9,233 bases of DNA, from positions 1 to 9,233 of the forward strand of contig JAGLLG010000046.1 in the NCBI GenBank assembly GCA_023140635.1. The letters are read 5' to 3'. The notes below the pieces were generated by a model. It made no database searches. It had not been told where the DNA came from and saw only the letters and a list, made by a program, of their open reading frames with translations. The stretch comes from Candidatus Pacearchaeota archaeon. Its GTDB lineage: Archaea > Nanobdellota > Nanobdellia > Pacearchaeales > GW2011-AR1. Every line of letters begins with the position of its first letter. The stretch's first letter is position 1. Shown here piece by piece: positions 6,590 through 9,233 of this stretch. The translations under genes and the position numbers were made by a program.

Positions 6590-6611
6590 GAACATATACA
6601 TGTACAGGTTC
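6590..6611. promoter_or_regulatory. Near-perfect 22-bp palindrome, candidate operator
   Basis: GAAC at one end and GTTC at the other surround a perfect 8-bp palindrome, TACATGTA. Overall 18 of 22 positions are symmetric. It is centred 53 bases from the HEPN-like start and 33 bases from the winged-helix start, so a dimeric regulator bound here could cover both promoters. The adjacent winged-helix protein is the obvious candidate binder (inference). Confidence 0.5.
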
Positions 6612-6633
6612 ATTATAGTTATTCTTTTCAAAA

Positions 6634-6948
6634 ATGCGGAAGGGGGAAATTTGTAGGCAGGATGGTAAACCTTATTTGTCTATGCCATCCTTTGTAAAAA
6701 TATTCAAAGCTTTCTGGCATTGGTGGCAAATAGTTAATAGAAAGAAAGTATTTTTAGCCTTGTCAAAACCTAAAACACCGACGGAAATTTCAAAAGAAGT
6801 AGAACTTAATTTAGGATATATCAGCAATATTATTATTTCTTTAATGAAGAGGAAATTGATTGAATGTTTGAACCCCGGAGAGAAGAGGTATAGACTTTAT
6901 CGGAGGACTAAGAAAGGTGAGGGATTGATTGGAGAAATTAGGAATTAA
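6634..6948 (+). CDS. Integrase N-domain fragment joined to a winged-helix DNA-binding domain
   Basis: The 104-residue product has two parts. Residues 1-38 (MRKGEI...IFKAFWHWW) align with residues 101-138 of the neighbouring integrase, sharing R-x-GEI, the FKxFWHW block and its spacing. Residues 39-100 form an archaeal winged helix: ALSKPKTPTEISKEVELN, then the recognition-helix region LGYISNIIISLMKRKLIECL, then a wing YRLYRRTKKGE. The recombinase catalytic domain is absent. Just upstream of the ATG the reading frame still resembles the integrase (LFFSK against TYFAK), interrupted by a TAG at 6616. The gene may thus have lost its original 5' end, or may start leaderless at this ATG. It could be a transcription regulator of the divergent HEPN-like gene or of the element. 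Its 3' end overlaps the convergent 464-residue gene by 11 bases. Confidence 0.78.
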   Translation: MRKGEICRQDGKPYLSMPSFVKIFKAFWHWWQIVNRKKVFLALSKPKTPTEISKEVELNLGYISNIIISLMKRKLIECLNPGEKRYRLYRRTKKGEGLIGEIRN

Positions 6949-8332
6949 AAAATATTTTTAAAATAATTTCTGGTTTCGTTATGAATGTAATCGCTCCAGA
7001 CATTATTGTTGCGCCTAGAATAATCAAAGTAAGCCAAAACATCCTTTTTTGCACCTTGTTGTTATATTTAATATTTTTTAAACTAATAAATAACTCCGAT
7101 TGTTTTATTATCTTTGATATGTGTTTATCAATCAATACCACTCTTTCTTTCAAAAATTCTTTAACTCGTGGGAATAGCTTTGTCTTTTTGTAATCAATAA
7201 ATGGAGGATTATCTGGAATAGGCACATAATTTTCAAATTCTTTGGTTATATTCTCATAAAGAAAAATTGACGATAGTATTCTTTCACGATGCCTTATAGC
7301 TTCCCCCAACTTCATTTTTTCCAGTTTTTGGAAAAAATCTAAGTTCATCTTAATTACTTTTTGTTCCCAATAAAAAACAAATCGCTCCAGAGCAAATATG
7401 TCAAAAGAGATATCTCCAAGATCGCCGTCAATTTCTGCCTCTTTAGAAGGATAATAATTTGCTGAAGCCTGATTGTAATCTGCTAAAATTATATGATTTC
7501 TAAATTCACCTTGTTTTTGACGATTAAAATCTAAAAAGTATTTTTTATATATGAAGGGATAATACATATCTATTCCAAAGCATTTGAAGAAGTCAATGTT
7601 TTTTTGAATCCACCCCTGTTTCTTTTTTGTACTCGTTTTTGGAAAACTTATAGACAGAACATCAAAAGAGGGAATAACATCAACAGGATCTACATCTTCT
7701 CTACTTAAGAAATAGCCCTTAAGGTTATTTTTTATGAAATTGTAAACGCCTAATTTTAGTGAATGAGACATTTCGGTAATTGCTTTTTCTTTTTGTATAG
7801 ATGGATGTATGTGTGTTATATATGACCCCTTTGGGGTTTCTATTTTCTTGTCTATTGTTTTATGAAATTTTTGAACGACTTCATTCATCTTTTCTGATAT
7901 TTTGTCATCAAATAATACTTGAAATTGTAAAATCACTACTGAGGGTAGAGATTTCATAATCTTAATTTCTATAAAATCAATATGTTCTGGCAAATCCCAA
8001 AAAGCCATATCTTGCAATACCTTTCCTTTAAATCTTTTGTCTCCAATACATGGCAGATTTGCCATCGCTCCAGAACTTAAAGATTTTTTAGGCTTAAGTA
8101 TGTCTTTTATAATGTTTAAACGCCTGTCATGTGTATGCTGTGAAGTCCCAGAGTATATATTTTCTAAACCTTTTTTCAAGTTTCCAAATTCAGAAGGTGT
8201 AAATAGCTCTAAGAAAATAAATCCGTGATTTTTAATTTTCTGTTTTTTGGGTAACATACTTAGTTCATTGTCTCGCTTATCACTATCCTCTTTAATTTTT
8301 TTTATAGCTTCTTCTTCTGTTCTCGAGGTCAT
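6938..8332 (-). CDS. Unrecognised 464-residue protein with one C-terminal membrane helix
   Basis: I do not recognise a family. The N-terminal 30 residues are charged and probably disordered. A mixed alpha/beta soluble region spans about 35-300, with hydrophobic strands such as SVVILQFQVLF (131-141) and VIPSFDVLSISFP. A mostly helical segment, rich in Lys and Glu, covers about 310-425. A single membrane helix lies at about 432-452, followed by a short hydrophobic tail. A large soluble cytoplasmic body tethered by its C-terminus is the simplest reading; a membrane-acting effector is possible but unproven. The start at 8332 is supported by a TATA-like sequence about 26 bases upstream and absence of a closer alternative. 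Codons are strongly AT-rich, like the HEPN-like gene. It converges on the winged-helix gene with an 11-base overlap. Confidence 0.78.
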   Translation of the reverse strand: MTSRTEEEAIKKIKEDSDKRDNELSMLPKKQKIKNHGFIFLELFTPSEFGNLKKGLENIYSGTSQHTHDRRLNIIKDILKPKKSLSSGAMANLPCIGDKRFKGKVLQDMAFWDLPEHIDFIEIKIMKSLPSVVILQFQVLFDDKISEKMNEVVQKFHKTIDKKIETPKGSYITHIHPSIQKEKAITEMSHSLKLGVYNFIKNNLKGYFLSREDVDPVDVIPSFDVLSISFPKTSTKKKQGWIQKNIDFFKCFGIDMYYPFIYKKYFLDFNRQKQGEFRNHIILADYNQASANYYPSKEAEIDGDLGDISFDIFALERFVFYWEQKVIKMNLDFFQKLEKMKLGEAIRHRERILSSIFLYENITKEFENYVPIPDNPPFIDYKKTKLFPRVKEFLKERVVLIDKHISKIIKQSELFISLKNIKYNNKVQKRMFWLTLIILGATIMSGAITFITKPEIILKIFFNS

Positions 8333-8338
8333 AAGAAA

Positions 8339-8483
8339 TCAATTTGAAATTGACTTAAATTCTTTATTGTACTCTAGAGATTGATTAAAAGCCCACCAAT
8401 TTTGGACATAAGCTACGGACGCCCCAACCAGAGTTCATTGGTGCATAGAAAAATACTCCAACCAAGAGCGTGACATTTTCGAA
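8339..8483 (-). pseudogene. Possible frameshifted remnant of a small membrane protein
   Basis: This 198-base gap between genes holds two adjacent minus-strand open stretches in different frames that read like one protein. The first (8483 to about 8430) gives NVTLLVGVFFYAPMNS. The second (8434 to 8339) gives TLVGASVAYVQNWWAFNQ and runs on to a stop. Removing a single T near 8434 would join them into about 47 residues with a hydrophobic N-terminal part. No good ATG in the first frame and no Shine-Dalgarno were found, and TAA-TAG stops lie just upstream. Decay of a small gene is plausible but weakly supported. Confidence 0.25.
8354..8362 (-). promoter_or_regulatory. TATA-like box for the 464-residue gene
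   Basis: The minus strand reads AATTTAAGT, centred about 26 bases before the ATG at 8332, with no Shine-Dalgarno. An AATAAAG a little further upstream is an alternative. Confidence 0.35.
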
Positions 8484-8530
8484 CTATTATTCTCTCCTAG
8501 GCTTTAATCTTTTCTAGTTTCTCGCTACCC

Positions 8531-8650
8531 TCAATCATTCCCATCTTCAAAACCATCCTCATAAGTTCTATTCAAGACATTATCTATCTCTTCATCAGTC
8601 CTAGAGTTCTTGATTGCTTCTCTATGCCTTTCAATATATACATTAGTCAT
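8531..8650 (-). CDS. Alternative internal start: 39-residue charged peptide
   Basis: This lies in frame within the 112-residue gene. The ATG at 8650 has a strong Shine-Dalgarno in ideal position, far better than that of the longer frame. The peptide begins MTNVYIERHREAI, is rich in Glu, Asp and Arg, and is predicted to be helical. It has no membrane segment. It could be a separate product of internal initiation, or the true gene if the upstream membrane part is not expressed. Function is unknown. Confidence 0.4.
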   Translation of the reverse strand: MTNVYIERHREAIKNSRTDEEIDNVLNRTYEDGFEDGND

Positions 8651-8869
8651 TTTCACCTCCTGCAAACTCCTCTTCAATAGTTTTCTAATAAGGCTACTTG
8701 TACCCATCCAAATTAAACCCCACATAATAATTAATATTAATTCACCAAGAAGATTGTAACTCAAAATAGCTATTTGCGTATTCATAACAAACCTATATGA
8801 TAAAAATCCCGTAATTATAAATATGGCAGAACGCTCAACAAATCTTAATTTTACAATATTATTCCCCAT
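8531..8869 (-). CDS. Small two-helix membrane protein coupled to the methyltransferase
   Basis: No family is recognised with confidence. The 112-residue product has two hydrophobic segments, about 13-30 and 36-57, then a basic stretch (RKLLKR, 62-67) and an acidic tail ending DGFEDGND. Its ATG shares the A of the methyltransferase stop (TAATG), so the two genes are probably cotranscribed and translationally coupled. A second possible start inside the gene, at 8650 (Met74), is preceded by a perfect Shine-Dalgarno. Starting there would give a 39-residue soluble peptide consisting only of the charged tail. Either or both products may be made. The positively charged loop after helix 2 suggests both termini lie in the cytoplasm (inference). 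Confidence 0.6.
   Translation of the reverse strand: MGNNIVKLRFVERSAIFIITGFLSYRFVMNTQIAILSYNLLGELILIIMWGLIWMGTSSLIRKLLKRSLQEVKMTNVYIERHREAIKNSRTDEEIDNVLNRTYEDGFEDGND
8653..8661 (-). promoter_or_regulatory. Perfect internal Shine-Dalgarno before Met74
   Basis: Minus-strand AGGAGGTGA followed by AAA and ATG is identical, including the base after the ATG, to the leader of the 47-residue gene at 1268. It lies inside the coding frame of the 112-residue protein. Confidence 0.65.
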
Positions 8870-9233
8870 TATCTTCTTCGCCCCCCATTAACCCACCCCT
8901 CATCCAACTCAATCCCAATCCACTTCCTCCCCAACCCCCCACAAGCCTTACAAGTCGAACCACTCCCAGCAAACGGATCAAGAACAACATCACCCTCTTC
9001 CGAACTATGCAGAATCATCTTCTTCAACAAATCCAATGGTTTCTCATGAGGATGAGTCTCTTTATTATGATTAATATGACTGCAAGTTTGAACATCTGAA
9101 AAATTCTTAAAATTATATTTAGGCTTCCCTTTTTCTAAAACTAAAATTAACTCATACTGATGTCTAAATGCCCAACCAAGTCCGAAGTTATGTTTCTTCC
9201 AAACCACTAAATGCCTAATCTTAAACTTGGTAT
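8869..9233 (-). CDS. DNA N4/N6 methyltransferase, beta class, C-terminal part (5' end beyond window)
   Basis: This enzyme transfers a methyl group from S-adenosylmethionine to adenine N6 or cytosine N4 in a specific DNA sequence. The frame is open to the window edge. In the visible 120 residues, the target-recognition side (HLVVWKKHNFGLGWAFRHQYEL, about 7-28) is followed by HPHEKP (60-65), then the SAM-binding motif I DPFAGSGST (85-93) and the WIGIELDE strand. Motif I being C-terminal means that the catalytic DPPY motif must lie upstream, outside the window: the beta class typical of many restriction-modification and orphan methylases. The end is short but complete for the family. Its last codons are unusually rich in GGG. 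Whether a restriction enzyme accompanies it cannot be told. The stop overlaps the next gene's ATG. Confidence 0.93.
   Translation of the reverse strand, partial: TKFKIRHLVVWKKHNFGLGWAFRHQYELILVLEKGKPKYNFKNFSDVQTCSHINHNKETHPHEKPLDLLKKMILHSSEEGDVVLDPFAGSGSTCKACGGLGRKWIGIELDEGWVNGGRRR
8881..8940 (-). other. G-run cluster (possible G-quadruplex) in the methyltransferase 3' end
   Basis: On the minus (coding) strand this 60-base stretch holds six runs of three or more G, including G6 at both ends and two G4 runs, with almost no C. It codes for the last residues of the methyltransferase and sits just before the coupled start at 8869. mRNA folding into a quadruplex could affect that start, but this is untested. 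Confidence 0.4.

Noticed and set aside
8487..8539. 13-residue peptide frame (ATG-ATT-GAG...) overlapping the end of the 112-residue gene
   Set aside because: Too short, with no ribosome binding site; the ATGA overlap can arise by chance.
8878..8900. G-rich minus-strand sequence resembling the tRNA-Tyr 3' end (TGGG, gap, TGGGGGG) as a second attachment site
   Set aside because: It is in opposite orientation, needs a four-base gap, lacks the T-loop, and is fully explained as methyltransferase coding sequence.
1..9233. CRISPR array or insertion sequence
   Set aside because: No regularly spaced repeats, no transposase motifs and no paired terminal inverted repeats were seen by eye.

Overview
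The window looks archaeal, and most like a small-genome, AT-rich (DPANN-type) archaeon; that lineage is an inference. Direct support comes from three things. There is a tRNA-Tyr(GUA) with a C1:G72 acceptor pair and no encoded CCA. Several genes have no Shine-Dalgarno (SD) site but carry a TATA-like box (often TTTATAAG) about 25 bases before the ATG, as expected for leaderless transcripts. Finally, the few clear SD sites match the archaeal AGGAGGTGA consensus. The sequence is roughly one third GC, with two local exceptions: a small gene at 1125-1268 and the 3' end of the methyltransferase.

Left half (1-4391), mostly housekeeping. It holds the C-terminal part of a DEAD-box RNA helicase (cut by the window edge), a secreted or membrane-anchored protein with many N-glycosylation sequons, a 47-residue minus-strand gene with a perfect SD, and a divergent PIN-like protein in which two expected active-site aspartates are asparagines. 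A minus-strand TRZ/ATZ/MtaD-type amidohydrolase follows, then a divergent circularly permuted GTPase of the RbgA/YlqF type, and then tRNA-Tyr.

Right half (4392-9233), accessory in character. Immediately after tRNA-Tyr lies a tyrosine recombinase with a Y-x-x-R box in place of H-x-x-R and a C-terminal coiled coil. Next come a minus-strand HEPN-like protein (R-x4-H motif) and, divergent from it, a 104-residue protein joining a stretch homologous to the recombinase's N-terminal half to a winged-helix domain. A near-perfect 22-bp palindrome sits between these two. Beyond lie an unrecognised 464-residue protein with one C-terminal membrane segment, a possible frameshifted gene remnant, and a 112-residue two-helix membrane protein whose start overlaps the stop of a beta-class DNA methyltransferase cut by the right edge.

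Taken together, the right half looks like a tRNA-anchored integrated island carrying candidate conflict or defence genes. The most interesting unit is the HEPN / integrase-winged-helix divergent pair with its shared palindrome. The second attachment site was not found in the window, so the far boundary of the island is unknown.
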